DNA of 64,000 bases. Source: Stramonita haemastoma. Taxonomy: Eukaryota; Mollusca; Gastropoda; Neogastropoda; Muricidae. A program made the translations under genes and the position numbers. The first letter of the stretch is position 1, and each line of letters starts with the position of its first letter. Of this stretch, positions 41,730-54,565 are shown in pieces. The notes beneath the pieces are model-generated. The model did no database searches and was not told the DNA's origin. It saw nothing but the letters and a program-made list of their open reading frames with translations. Location of the stretch: positions 44,215,165-44,279,164 of the forward strand of contig CM060317.1 of NCBI GenBank assembly GCA_030674155.1, given 5' to 3'.

Positions 41730-44640
41730 TGTGCGGTCAGTCCAGATGTCTGGGTGTAGGGGACTCTGGTTGAGTCTAGTACCTATGATGTTTAGCTGCC
41801 GTACTCTACCTGGTAGAGTCGATGGGCATCACAGGTCCTTTTCTATCTTACAAACTTTATCTCTCAGGACTGTGTTGGCTCCAAGTGCCATAACCTCAGA
41901 CCTCGCCTCAGCGGGTGTCTTAACCATGTTTGTTTTATTAGTTTTAAATTTCTGTCAACAGTAAAATCCCAATTTTATTTCCTGCTAACAAAAAAAAAAA
42001 AATTAGGAACTGGTTATGTATAGGATATGTATGCATGCTGTTACACTTTTAACACTTTAAACCCTAAGAATGCAGCTGCACTGCACTCTCTGTGGACCAG
42101 CCCTGCAGCAGCTTTGTGCAGTGTGCACTGGGTCATCATAGTAAAATCATCATATCTTTTTCGTTTAAAGCCCAATTCTTATGAAACTATATCATAGTGT
42201 TGGTGAATGAGTGCCTATTGCGTGTGCACCTTAATCTTTATGCTGTATAAAAATAAATGTCTAATTATAGTGTCAAAATATTTCATACTTGCTCTAATCT
42301 TACCTTAAGTGGTGACTGGACTGCTGCCCTAGGCGTATTCTTATTTTAATGATTTTAATCTTTTCTTTGTTTATTTATTCTTTTATTGTGAGGATAATGG
42401 AATAAGCACTCATGTGCTTTATACAACCAGTACCTGAGTGTGTGCAGTTTTGTCACCTGTTCTGTTCTTACAAAATGCATGCAACAAATAAAAACATGTG
42501 AACAATAACAAAACAATTCATGCAAGAATCATACTTATAAACAATGTAACAAAATCTAAATGAACCACTAAACTATACACATGACACTGTCACAATGATC
42601 ATCACGGAATACAAATAACATTTCTTCCCTTGTCTGAGTAAGTTTCTGAACTTTTCTACACTACTTGATATGTTCAGAATGTTGGCACTTCATCCTGTGG
42701 CTTGTGCAGTTGTGGTTCATTTTCATGTAAAAATTTGGTGTTTACTGTAGCGGTACTTACAATACCACGGCCACCTCTTCCCCATCACACCCCCACCTCT
42801 TGCAGCTGGCCAATCTCTCTCTTCAAGTGGTACAGAGTTAGTATCGTGAGGCGCAAAGTTCTCATGATTGCTATCGAAAACATGATCTTCATCAGCAATG
42901 TCATAACTACTAAACTAGCTGGTTAAAGAGTCAGAACTGTTACTTCGTCAGCAGTGAAAGTCTGATGTACCAAAACCATACTACAAGCATATGACATGCA
43001 AAACAACAACAAACACACCAAAAACACGATCAACTTATATGCAAATCAGCAGAATGGGATGGCTATAGTGAAAGCAACTGTTGCGGTATCGATAATATAA
43101 ATTACTACCCTGTCCATGGGAAATAATTGCGTGGTATGGATTGATCCATACCCTGGGTAGAAAGTGTTAAGGAAAAAACCCCAAAATTGTAAAAAGTAAA
43201 ATAGTCATGAATGCAGACAGAAAAAAAAATAATAGGGGGCACTGCTCATGTGGCGATGCACTCTGCTGTGATTTAAAGTGGTAGCCTTCTACATTTTAAA
43301 CAAATAGTGAATACTATCAGTATTAAATTTTCATTGTCACCAGCCACATTCTAACTACATTTTCTTCCATTTTGGTTTTGTTTGCTTTTGTTTCATTTTT
43401 TTGTCGTCACTGATCAATATTAACTCAAGAAAAAAACCATCGAACAGGAACTCTGGTGGTGGCTCAAACCCAGGCCATCAGAGCATAAGCTCAACTGATG
43501 CACTGATCTTTACTGGGCATTAGGCTATCCCATCCCCCTTTAATTTCATTCACCCCCCCCCCCCCCCCTAAAAAACGATGACTAAAATACCAATTACTTT
43601 CATGGATAACTATAGTTTTTCCTTCTTTCAGGGGGGCAGGCGGAGAGTGTTTTTTTTTTGTTAATCATCGCCTTGGTTTCTCATTTTTTAAGTTAAAAAC
43701 CCCCCAAAAAAACCCCCAAACCATCAAATGATAAATTTACAGGGTACTTATAAAAAGTGTACATTACTAAGGTTCATGCATGGGGCATTCATTTTTTTCA
43801 TTCACACTTTCCTATGCATTGTTACGTCATTTACTTCATGTTTACTGACAAAACTTGCACCTGAATGGTCTTCTGGTAGAAGGCCAAAGTGATTGTGCAA
43901 CCGTTATTACAGCAGACCAGGGCACAAAAGGTATGTATACAAAATACAATAGCAGATTTCCCACCCAACCTCCCTCCCCATCAGCGAAGACGGGTACAAA
44001 ATCTTTAGCGTAATCTGTTGCACAGCTGTGCAGTATCTACTATCGTGATGTTTTTTTTATATTATTGTTAGAGCTTGATCTTGACGAAGTACCGAACGAC
44101 CTGCCGAGTTGAAGTATTAGAAACACATGGCTGCTGTACAAAACAAATGCGTTACTGTGAAGACAAACAAGAAGATACCTTTTATGCTTTTTGTAAGGTT
44201 TTCTGTGGAAGGGTCTGTCATTGTGTCTTTACAGTTTCGTAGACTTTGAACACTTATTGGTTCTAGATATTAAATTCCAAACGGTCTAACGCTCTGGTTG
44301 ATGGATTGCGTCTATAGAGAGTAATGTCCCCGGGAAAATTTATATCTTTTTAGTGAGATAAAGGAGAACATGAGCAACCGTTGCAAAGACTCCGTCAATT
44401 TTCGCCGCCAAGTGGCGTGTTTTCACCTTTTTGTCATTGGTTAGCTTTTTGTTGTGGTTTGATGTTCAAGTAAGAGACATTTTCATATGTTTTGTTGAGA
44501 AAAGTTATGTTCTTTCGTTTAAAGTTCACAGAATTAAATCATAGTCATGGTACTTTATTTTCATACTCCAGCCCACTTCTTGGAATGCCTGCCCCTCCCA
44601 ACCCACCTTGCTCCTCATCTTCTTTCCTTTCAATCGTTAA
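41730..44640. other. Upstream flank of the SWIB gene, no exon proven
   Basis: The missing first exon of the SWIB gene may lie here, but none could be proven. A reverse SINE-A fragment lies at 42365-42478 (GAGGATAATGGAATAAGCAC block). A C17 run lies near 43553. The rest is unassigned. Confidence 0.4.
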
Positions 44641-44647
44641 AAAACAA

Positions 44648-44656
44648 CAACAACAA

Positions 44657-44695
<39 letters not shown>

Positions 44696-44710
44696 ATCAT
44701 CATCATCATC

Positions 44711-44745
<35 letters not shown>

Positions 44746-44746
44746 A
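44648..44746 (+). repeat. (ACA)n(TCA)n trinucleotide array
   Basis: ACA repeats, then TCA repeats with one break, then ACA repeats again. Confidence 0.95.
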
Positions 44747-44752
44747 CTATCC

Positions 44753-44993
44753 CCCCTTTCTAAGTCTTTCGGATGAGACTTTAAACCGAGGCCCGTGTGC
44801 GAATGCACGCAGAACATCTTGCGCACACGTTAAATCCTGTTCCGCCTTTCGTAAGAGTAGGACATCGTTGCCGGTGAGAACGATGACAAGATTGACAAAA
44901 CTGCATGCACACGGGGATTGGATGTAAAAAGCACACGATTGCTTATTCCATTATGCTCGATATAAAATAAACAAAATAAATGATAAAATAAAG
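44753..44993 (+). repeat. SINE family A, head-less copy
   Basis: Begins at the TTCGGATGAGACTTTAAACC core and runs to CATTATGCTCGATATAAAAT with an A-rich tail. It sits directly after the trinucleotide array. Confidence 0.85.
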
Positions 44994-45335
44994 CACTAAA
45001 TGACAGTTAGCAGGGCATGTGCTTTGGTTTCACTTTTCTTTCTTTTGTTGTTGTTGATTGAACAAACTATGTTTAAACCGGATATATGGGCCTTTCTGAA
45101 TAGGCTATGCCAGATATTATAATAAATGCTACGAATATAGATATATAAACAAAATCAGATCACAATCTTCAGCACAGTTTCAGATGTGAGGAGTTTTGTG
45201 GTGAAGAATGATCAGGCAACACTGACAGGGTTTTGTGATGCTGGTGGTCGTGAGGCTGTCTCCCCAGCACATAGGGGAGGAAAAGTCAGGGACATTTTTT
45301 TCTACACCAGCTGTAAAGTTTGATTTGATTTGATT

Positions 45336-45556
45336 TTGATTTATTCTTTTATATCGAGGATAATGGAATAAGCAATTATGTGCTTTTTTTTTTTACATCC
45401 AGTTCCCGGGTGTATGCAGTTTTGTAAATGTCACCTGTTCCCACCGGCACACGATGGCCTACTCTTACGAAAAACGGAACAGGATTTAACGTGTGCGCAA
45501 GATGTTCTGCGTGCGTTCGCTCACGGGGCCTCGGTTTAAAGTCTCATCCGAAGGTC
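45336..45556 (-). repeat. SINE family A, reverse copy
   Basis: Reverse blocks ATATCGAGGATAATGGAATA, CACCGGCACACGATGGCC, CGTGTGCGCAAGATGTTC and GTCTCATCCGAAGG are well preserved. Confidence 0.88.
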
Positions 45557-45705
45557 ACGTTATGTGCAGACTTGCCAGTGTATAATGTCTCAGTGCCCCT
45601 CATGTAGATATGCACGTTCGAGACCCTGCAATTTACAGCGCCGTACAGCGAACTGTGCTGGAACCATGACAGCACTGAAAGAATTTAAATCCTTAAATCC
45701 TGTTA

Positions 45706-45847
45706 ACGTTAAATCCTGTTCCGCTTTTCGTAAGAGTAGGCCATCGTGTGCCGGTGGGAACAAATGACATTTACAAAACTGCATACACACGGGGACTGGA
45801 TGTAAAAAAGCACAAGAGTGCTTATCCCATTATCTTTGATATAAAAG

Positions 45848-45885
<38 letters not shown>

Positions 45886-45886
45886 G
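45706..45886 (+). repeat. SINE family A, forward copy with ATCA tail
   Basis: Runs from GTTAAATCCTGTTCCGC to GATATAAAAGAATCAATCAA with an ATCA-repeat tail. With the copy at 45336 it forms an inverted pair. Confidence 0.88.
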
Positions 45887-46157
45887 ACTTAGCACACTGG
45901 CATCGGATGTTTGCAGTACACTGGGCTGTGGGGTAGTGGATGAAGAACCAACCTGCAGGGCTGAAAACTTGGCAGTAATGTTGCAGCCCAAACAGAACAT
46001 TCCACAAGTGTTGACATCTTATTAAATCTAGACAAATCTCTAAGTCTCTGTATGTCTGTCTGCCTGCGTGCTCTCTTCTGTATAAAACATAATATTACGG
46101 CCTGACTTAGAAACCGAGGAATGACTGGCTGTCCTGGTCCAGTGATCATTTCAGGTC

Positions 46158-46260
46158 AATCCTCGAGGTCGGAATGCGGCTACCATTAAGATGAATAAGA
46201 AACGGTCACGTAAAAATCTCACCATCGCTGAACCTCAGAGCACTAGCCCTGGAATAAAAG
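46158..46260 (+). repeat. SINE 3' tail module (family T), copy 5
   Basis: CGAGGTCGGAATGCGGCTAC, AACGGTCACGTAAAAATCTC and GAACCTCAGAGCACTAGCC match the shared tail. Confidence 0.6.
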
Positions 46261-46404
46261 AAAAACTTTTGCCGTGGAATTTGAGTCTGGATTATTCCAC
46301 TATAATGCATCGCCATTTCTTGGCGAATAGATTTCTCCTTCTTCCTCTCCTCTCTTAATTCCACGAGGAGTGACTGGGGCATCACACTAAAAAGCGGTTT
46401 GCCA

Positions 46405-46526
<122 letters not shown>

Positions 46527-46576
46527 GCCCTTAATTAAAGCATGGGTCTCTAAGACTACTTTGCTTGCTTCTTTTG

Positions 46577-47118
46577 TGACTATGGCAAGCTGTTTTTCTG
46601 CAGTCACACCACCCACAGTCAGACTATGGCAAGCTGTCTGTCTACAGTCACACCACCCACAGTCAGACTATGGCAAGCTGTCTACAGTCACACCACCCAC
46701 AGTCAGACTATGGCAAGCTGTCTGCAGTCACACTACCCACAGTCAGACTATGGCAAGCTGTCTGCAGTCACACCACCCACAGTCAGACTATGGCAAGCTG
46801 TTTGTCTGCAGTCACACCACCCACAGTCAGACTATGGCAAGCTGTTTGTCTGCAGTTACACCACCCACAGTCAGACTATGGCAAGCTGTTTGTCTGCAGT
46901 CACACCACCCACAGTCAGACTATGGCAAGCTGTTTGCAGTTACACCACCCACAGTCAGACTATGGCAAGCTGTTTGTCTACAGTTACACCACCCACAGTC
47001 AGACTATGGCAAGCTGTTTGCAGTTACACCACCCACAGTCAGACTATGGCAAGCTGTTTGCAGTTACACCACCCACAGTCAGACTATGGCAAGCTGTTTG
47101 TCTGCAATTACACCACCT
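46577..47118 (+). repeat. 44/40-bp minisatellite
   Basis: Twelve or so copies of GACTATGGCAAGCTGTTTGT + CTGCAGTCACACCACCCACA + GTCA occur, with a 40-base variant lacking TGTC. The open frames across it are products of the repeat. Confidence 0.93.
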
Positions 47119-47130
47119 TGATTATTGCAT

Positions 47131-47511
47131 TGCATTGTATTGCATACTACTTTCAGTCACGGCACATTTGTCTGTGTGAAATTCGGGTTGCTCTCCCTGG
47201 GGTGAGGGTGTCGCCACAAGAGCAGCATCACCCATATTTTTATTTTATTTTCCTGTTTGCACGTTTCTCTACCAGAGTGGCCACTTCTTACGGAATTCTG
47301 CCGGGGACAACTCTCCTGTTGCCGTATATTCTTTTACGTGCGGTGGGTGCGTGTGGCACTCGGCGCCTCAGTTTATTATATCATCAGAAAGAGTAGCATC
47401 CAGATCACCACTCAAGGTCCAGTGGATGGGGGAAAACTTCCCGTTCAAGAGAGGATCAAACCCACACTTCTCGCTTTCGAGGCAGGAGCGCTACCGACAG
47501 ACCACGGATCC
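47131..47511 (-). repeat. SINE family B, full-length reverse copy
   Basis: Starts with an ATTGC-repeat tail and runs through GTGTGAAATTCGGGTTGCTC, CGGGGACAACTCTCCTGTTG, ATCATCAGAAAGAGTAGC and GGATCAAACCC (reversed B box) to CGACAGACCACGGATCC at the tRNA-like head. Confidence 0.8.
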
Positions 47512-47896
47512 TGGAAGACTATGGCATGTTGTCTGTTTGCAGCAGCACATCCTATGGTCACGTTATGCTATGCCATGGATAAAGTCCCTATAGAATGTCT
47601 GTACTAAACATGAATATTGGTCTGAGCAATGCACTCAGAAAAGTCTTATAAATCTGAGAAAAAATGTTCTCATGGAGTTTTTATCCCCGCAAAACAAATT
47701 TCCCAAGCGGACGGATAAGATTGATTTGACTTAATTTTAAGACAGGTTGATAGAATAAGTCAGCAAACAAACAACGCTTTTGAAACATCTACTCACAGAA
47801 GACCCCCTGTTTAACACTGTCTGCAAAAAATAAATCTGTAAAACACTAGTCAGTCAACACTTTGGAGGAATGTTTAGTCACATTTTTTTCGTTCTT

Positions 47897-48275
47897 CGGC
47901 TAGAGGTCTGAGATTCACCAATGGTGGTGTTTTACATAATTAAGCGACCGTGTTTTTTGTGGGTTTTTTTTTTCCCACCATGAAGCCTACTTCGGGGATG
48001 TAGGCCTGCTGGGTATGTTTGTTTTTCCGTAACCAGCCGAACACTGACATGAATCACAGAATCTTTAACGTGTATATTTCACTCTCTGCATGTGTGTATA
48101 CTCGAAGTGAATTAAGGCACTGGCAGGTCTCCACTTGAAGTTGACCTGAGAGATCATAAAAATCCTCACTCTTAATTCACCAGACGTAGCCGAGATTCAA
48201 ACCCACGACTTCATGGACTCTTGGGATTGAAGTCGAACGAACCTAGCCCCTCGGCAATAGCGTCCATCACAGGAT
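47897..48275 (-). repeat. SINE family C with shared tail module (copy 6)
   Basis: The T tail (GAGGTCTGAGATTCACC, GGTGGTGTTTTACATAATTA) is followed by a body unlike families A or B (GGCACTGGCAGGTCTCCACT, AGATCATAAAAATCCTCAC). A reversed B box region GAGATTCAAACCCACGAC and a GGCAATAGCGTC head complete it. It is a tRNA-type SINE. Confidence 0.65.
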
Positions 48276-48317
48276 AATTGATCCATATTAGAAGTAAACC
48301 TGTCTGGCCATAACGCT

Positions 48318-48826
48318 GATCGGTGGTCTAGAGATAACGCGCCTGCCTACAAATCAAAAAGTCCGGGTTCGAGGGTGTGGTGGTTCAATTCCTATTTGGG
48401 CCAGAAACTTTCCCCCCATCCTCTAGACCACGAGTTGTAGTCTGGGTGCTAGTCTTTCGGATGAGACGATAAACCTAGATCCCGTGCGTTACACATAATT
48501 ATTTAGCGTTTGTAAAAAAACCCATGGCGACAAGGGAGTTATCCCTTGCAAAATTCTGTAGAAAAAAGCCTCTCTGATAGGTAAACAAACACAGTTGTAG
48601 ACAGGAAAAGAACAGAAAAATAGTGGGTGCCTCCGCTCTTGTGGCGACGCGCTCTCCCAAGGTGAGAGCAGCCCGAATTTCATGCAGAGAAGCATGCCGT
48701 GACTTAAAGTGGTATACACTACACTACACTACGCTACACTACACTACACTACACTACACTACACTACACTACACTACACTACACTACACTACACTACACT
48801 ACACTACACTACACTACACTACACTC
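48318..48826 (+). repeat. SINE family B, full-length, with (ACACT)n tail
   Basis: The tRNA-like head has GTGGTCTAGAGATAACGCGC and two B-box-like motifs (GGGTTCGAGGG 48365, GGTTCAATTCC 48382). The body holds the TTTCGGATGAGACGATAAAC core, GGGAGTTATCCCTTGCAAAA and CCCGAATTTCATGC. The tail is about 110 bases of ACACT repeats. Confidence 0.85.
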
Positions 48827-48829
48827 TTA

Positions 48830-49370
48830 CATATTTTTTGTGAATGTACGTATCTGAACTCACAACTACCACAGCGCAACTGTTGATGTTACTATTTTCT
48901 CCAAACAAACAAACAACAACAAAAAGTTACGTTCATAATCAACTGTCAGCAGACTACACTTGGTTAATTAATTAAGAAATAGTGTCTGAAGTGACGAAAG
49001 AGAAATGGTCATTCTTTCTTCGGATGAGGAAGCAGCAAAGACTTTCTACAGAAATGAGGACACCGGAAGACCATGATGGCGGGTGTCCGTGAACATAGGT
49101 CCCTATCCCACTGTGATTAACGTGTTTCCTGGAGTGGACAGCTCGCTGGCAGTAGTTAACACAGCCAGATGGACAGCTTTGGGTCACTCTGACAGTTTTG
49201 ACGTAAGCTTGTCGACGTCACGAAGGTATAACGTAACTGGAAGGATTGCGTGACATGTGATGTCACGAGTCCTACCAACAGACAAGGTTAGGGGAAGGGG
49301 AGTTATTAAGTCTTTAGACAGACAGGGTGACTTCCCATGACAGAAAGTTTATATAACCTTAACGCCTATG
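48830..49370. other. Unassigned sequence with CRE-like TGACGTAA/GACGTCA motifs
   Basis: TTTTGACGTAAGC near 49197 and GTCGACGTCACGAAGG near 49212 resemble CREB/ATF sites. No gene start could be linked to them. Confidence 0.3.
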
Positions 49371-49380
49371 TTTTTGTCCA

Positions 49381-49577
<197 letters not shown>

Positions 49578-49579
49578 CA

Positions 49580-50060
49580 TAATCTGTATTTTCCAAGGAA
49601 AACAGAGTGAGTATTCACATACTTTTTTCATCCGACTCTTGCCCTGATTAGGGAATAGCAACCCCCCACCCCCCAAAAAAAAGCCAACCAAGCAAAACAA
49701 CAAACAACAAACAACAAACAAACAAACAAAAAACAACCCCCCAAACCTCCAGAAATCCAACCACCAACAAAATAAAGCGAAAGAAAATCAAAACCACCTA
49801 CACCAACAACAACAATTCAACCTGTGATTTAAAAAAAGGATAGATGTACATTCAACAAACGCATAATCCCCACTAAATACACTTATAATCATTTAAACAA
49901 AAGAGACATACATATTCAACAAACGCATAATCCCTAACTGACCCGAACATTATAGTAAGTGAATCGGATTAAAACTGAGAGAAGACAGCAGAGAAGAGAG
50001 CAATCCAACTAAAATGAAATACAGACATATCAAACATTTTAGCAGCAGAGAGAGAGAGGG
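49580..50060. other. A/C-rich unassigned sequence
   Basis: AAACAACAAACA-type tracts at 49690-49740, then AT-rich sequence. No gene seen. Confidence 0.35.
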
Positions 50061-50064
50061 AGAT

Positions 50065-50408
50065 TTGATTTATTCTTTATTCTTTTATTCTTTTATATCG
50101 AGGATAATGGGATAAACACTCTTGTGCTTTTTTACATCCAGTCCCCGTGTGTATGCAGTTTTGTAAATGTCATCTGTTCCCACCGGCACACGATGGCCTA
50201 CTCTTACGACAAGCGGAACAGGAGTTTAACGTGTGCGCAAGATGTTATGCATGCGTTCACACACGGGGTCTCGGTTTAAAGTCTCATCCGAAGGACTTTT
50301 GGGGAGAGTGGAGTCAGCACTGATGTTAACTCCAGGAGAAAAATCTCCTCGACCGGACTCGAACCCGGGTCTTCAAATTGCCAGCGCAATGTTCTGACCA
50401 CTAGGCTA

Positions 50409-50412
<4 letters not shown>
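50065..50412 (-). repeat. SINE family A, full-length reverse copy
   Basis: Complete and little diverged. The end ATATCGAGGATAATGGGATA is followed by CACCGGCACACGATGGCC, GTCTCATCCGAAGG, ACTTTTGGGGAGAGTGG, GGACTCGAACCCGGGTC (reversed B box) and CACTAGGCTATCC (reversed A box). GA repeats (50413-50500) begin at its head. Confidence 0.92.

Positions 50413-50500
<88 letters not shown>
50413..50500 (+). repeat. (GA)n microsatellite
   Basis: Two GA tracts split by AGAAG, abutting the SINE head. Confidence 0.95.
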
Positions 50501-50502
<2 letters not shown>

Positions 50503-50504
50503 CT

Positions 50505-51275
50505 ACATGTTAAGTTGAATAATCAAAAATTCACTTTTTTATCATACCATCCATCTAAAAACATAAAAGACCCCCCAAAAACAAACAACCCCCCCCCCCC
50601 CCCCCAACAAACAAACAAAAAACCTCAAAGAAAAAGCCATACAACGCAAGACATAAAAACATATCACGTTACAATGGGACACGTTTCTTCATATTCCCAC
50701 ACTTATACTTCCTTCCTTCTTCTTCTTCGTGGAATGCTCAGACAGCAACTATTGCTGTCTGTTATATGAGCGAAAATGCGTCACGTTACCGTTAAGCGCC
50801 TGGCAAGTCAGGCCCAGTGCATCCGACTTCGGCATAAGGGAAAATTGTTATCTTTTAAATCTTTCTGGGACAAAAGACAGAAAAATGGACCAAGAAAGTA
50901 GAACATAGACAAGGAGGTTACAGGAAAAAAGGAACAATGCAGAAAAAGAGAGTGATAGAAAAAAGGAAATTTCTAGCACAGAATTTCCAGAAAGATATTT
51001 ATAAATAGATATAAATATATTTATACTGACAGGCCCCGGCACCCCCACGTGGGAACATAAATACAAATAATATAACAATATGCTAGACACTGGAATTAGA
51101 GAAATAGAAAATCTCTGCTGTGACTAGCAACAAAAAAGACACTAATTGCTGTTAGCAATGACAACAGCGTCGGCAGTGACACCCCTTTCTTCGCCTGTAC
51201 ACACATGTACACGCATGCACGTGTACATGTGCTCCTATGTTGGTTTTTTCTAAAACACCAAAATTAAATATAAAA
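50505..51275. other. Unassigned A-rich sequence
   Basis: Contains a C17 run at about 50590-50605. No gene seen. Confidence 0.35.
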
Positions 51276-51278
51276 AAA

Positions 51279-51452
51279 GGTAAAGGTGTCTCATAACCTA
51301 TATGGTCGTAGGGGAGCGAGGTGCCAGAGACCCCAGCTTCTTCAGGGGCCAGCATACTGAGGGCGGCGCCCATCTCCTCTTCCTTGCTGCTTTACCTTCC
51401 CTGACCCTAAAGAGGGCAAGCAGGTACCCATTCACAGCTGATTTTTACCACC
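51279..51452 (-). repeat. SINE family D body without the 5S head
   Basis: In the order seen on the plus strand, AAGGTGTCTCATAACCTATA, GGTCGTAGGGGAGCGAGGTG, CAGGGGCCAGCATACTGAGG and CCCTAAAGAGGGCAAG match the body of the element at 12973-13424. The copy stops before the 5S/tRNA parts. Confidence 0.8.
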
Positions 51453-51459
51453 AAACTAC

Positions 51460-52240
51460 TCCTAAAAAACCCAAACCCCAAACAAACGAGCAAAAATGAA
51501 AAACTACTCACCAACACCCACACAATAACAAACAGAAAAAAACCAACAAAAAAGGAGAGGCAAAAAACCAACAAAAAAACAACAACAGCAAAACTTTGTA
51601 AAAAAACAGAAGAATAACAAAACGACAAACCAAACAAAACAACCCCCCAACCCTGTAAAAAACAACAACAAAACGCATCACGTTACAATTATGTAGCCAT
51701 GGCATCAATCATTCCCTTCTCCGTCAGGGCCCTTCTTCTTCAAAACACACATCAACATAAATACCAGTATAAACTAGGCGAAATGAATCCCCCTCCCCCG
51801 TTCACTGCATGCAACATTATATTAGGTCCACTCATGTGTTCAACGATGACCCCAAAACAGCCGAGGAGGCAGCTGCTGTTTTGGAAATTGGGCAGAAGTT
51901 TGATTATAGTGGAGATGCCTTGCCCACAGTATATCCCCACTCTCTCAGCCAAGAGGACAGTCATCGTTGGAGATGTTATCCGAGGGCCAACTATCCCCAA
52001 GGGCTGCAGCACATAACAGAATGTGCAAGTCAAGTGTCCTAGTCAGAAAGTCACAGTTGGTCACTAAAGACTTAAGCATTATTCCATGAGTGGGAGAGCC
52101 AGTAATGTACAGCCTCTCACTTTACTGTTGCCCCCAGCGTTAATGGTTTAAGTAAGACCTATGATAAAGCCCAAGCGCTGAAGGCTCAACTCATGACAAA
52201 CATAATAGAATCACACAATGTACTTGCTAAAGGAATACAG
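51460..52240. other. Unassigned sequence with a 77-codon open frame
   Basis: A plus-strand frame at 51809-52042 (TAEEAAAVLEIGQKFDYSGD region) has a protein-like composition and balanced codons but no recognised family or splice context. It may be a piece of an unrecognised mobile element. Confidence 0.25.
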
Positions 52241-52243
52241 AAA

Positions 52244-52247
<4 letters not shown>

Positions 52248-52342
<95 letters not shown>

Positions 52343-52423
52343 ATGCGAATTCATTATCGTATTCATTTCTTAGGTTTGTAATATATCTGTGACTATGCAT
52401 AGTATGTTCATATTTGTTTGCGT

Positions 52424-52510
<87 letters not shown>
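52248..52510. repeat. (TG)n and (CT)n microsatellites
   Basis: TG repeats at 52248-52340 and CT repeats at 52430-52509 flank 90 unique bases. They lie about 500 bases upstream of the Gly-rich peptide gene. Confidence 0.95.
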
Positions 52511-52511
<1 letters not shown>

Positions 52512-52991
52512 CACACACATACACACACACTGATAAAAAATGAGTACGTATGTACCGCATGACCAATCATTTTACAGTAGCATAAAACCCCTCTTCTCCC
52601 GCCTCTTCCAGTGCTTTACCCAGTCTTACGCAATGCCTCAGTCTCTTCCTCCCCTCTCCCCCATTTTCTTCTCCCCCCCCCCTTCCCCAGTCACACAGTT
52701 GATGGACGTCTGTCGTCCTGTGGGATACAGGTTATGGAAGGGGGGTCATAAAGAAGACACACGCGGACAGGTTAAATCCCTTGTCGAATGGCTGGAGCGG
52801 AGGGGAGTGGAGGGGAGTGGACAGGGAGACTCCTGGGGTGGACACCAGGAGACGGTCACTTCAGGACAGGACCTGACGGACTTCACATCACCCTGCTCTG
52901 CCACGCGGCTCTCTCAGCTAACAGAAGGTGGCTACCTGTACACCTGATTTTAAAATCGCAGAGGGAACTATACCTACTCAGAGAAGGGGGA

Positions 52992-52997
52992 TATAAA
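52992..52997 (+). promoter_or_regulatory. TATA box of the Gly/Tyr-rich secreted peptide gene
   Basis: TATAAA lies 59 bases before the ATG at 53056. Transcription would start near 53020-53025, leaving a 5' UTR of about 30-35 bases. The tight spacing suits a strongly expressed secretory gene. Confidence 0.65.
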
Positions 52998-53055
52998 CAC
53001 GCTTGATTTTGACAAAGGAAGTTATCTGAACGACTGAAGGCCAACAGTTCCCAAA

Positions 53056-54476
53056 ATGCAGACGACATTTGGAGTGATCTTGATAGTCATGTGCTTCGCC
53101 TCTGGTCTTTGTCGTAAGTACCTTCCTTTTAAAATTGTGATCTGGATTATGGTTATCATGACATTTGAGTTTTTAAAAAGATCTTTGTCACAAGTATTCT
53201 CGTCTTCTCTCGGGTGAGAAATGGACGATGGTCATCATGACATAAAAATGTGAAGAGGATAGGAATGGATGAAGCAGTAACGTGCTTGGCTGCTTGCCCT
53301 TGTCACAAGTATCCTTTAGGTAAGAGAAATGGACTATGATTATCATGATATTGTCGCTTATATGATCTTTGTTTGAGATACCAAGGAGTTTGCGAAAGCA
53401 TTTCATCTCCAGTGCTGTATCCTTCTTTCAATGTTTTGCTGTTATAGTCCACATTTCACATGCGTACAAAAATATGGACATGATCAGGGAACGCATCAGT
53501 CTGATCTTGGAGCCGATGGTGATGTTCTTGTTCCAGGGGACTTTTCGTTTGGTCATTGCAGGTCTGGGCTATCCTGAAAAGAGCTTTAGGTTTTGATCCT
53601 TCATTCAATACTGTAGCTCCCAGATAATTAAAGCTACAGGCGGTATCAGTTTTCCTTTCGTCTAGAATACTGCAGTGCTGATGCCATTGGCACTATTTGT
53701 CATCAATTGGATCTTATCTTCACTCGTCTGCATGCCATAATTATGTGGAAGAGGCTTCATCACTGTGGTTTACCAAGTTGATTAGCTCTTGCTCTTGTCC
53801 AGCTAGGCTGTCGATGTCGTCTGCAAAAGGTAAGTTTGTAACTGTCCTGTACTGCCTCCAATGCTTACTGTTCCCTCATGGTTTTCTAGTGCATCAACCA
53901 TTATTATCTCTGAGAAGATGTTGATGAGGGTGGGGGAAAGCAGACATCCTTGGTGCACTGTAATTGTGGCTCGGAACCAATCTTCCATTTTCTTGTCATG
54001 ATAGATTGCTCTGTCACCTTGTTACAGAAGCATTCTATGGTTCTGATCAGGTTGGCATGGATGTTATACAGCCTCATGGTTGCCCACAGAGCTGCATGCC
54101 ACCAGACTCTGTTGGACTTGAAATCCACAAAGTTGTGATGAAGATCTTTTTGGTGTTGAAAGTATTTGTCACAGAGTATTCTCTGGTTGAAAGTTTGCTC
54201 TTTTGTGGTTCGCCCTGTTCTGAAACCTGCCTGCTCTTCTGTGTCCACTCGCCTGTCCGCCAGATCTTATTTCAGAGATGAGTAACACATCTATAAATGG
54301 CCTCTCCTCTTGCCTGGATCAGCTCTCATGGACTGTTGTCCACTTCTGCTGACTGCTCATTCTTCAGTCTTTTTGCTGCAGCAGCTTCATCTTCTTCCTC
54401 CAGGATGGAGTGACCGTTACTTGTTGGTGGAAGGACACCCAACACCTTGAGATCTCCTACTGCTCTGTGTGTGTGT

Positions 54477-54565
<89 letters not shown>

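Noticed and set aside
42745..42780. Possible first exon of the SWIB gene (minus strand ATG with GTAAGT donor)
   Set aside because: Phase would fit, but the encoded start MGKRWPWY bears no resemblance to the charged helix expected before a DEK_C domain.
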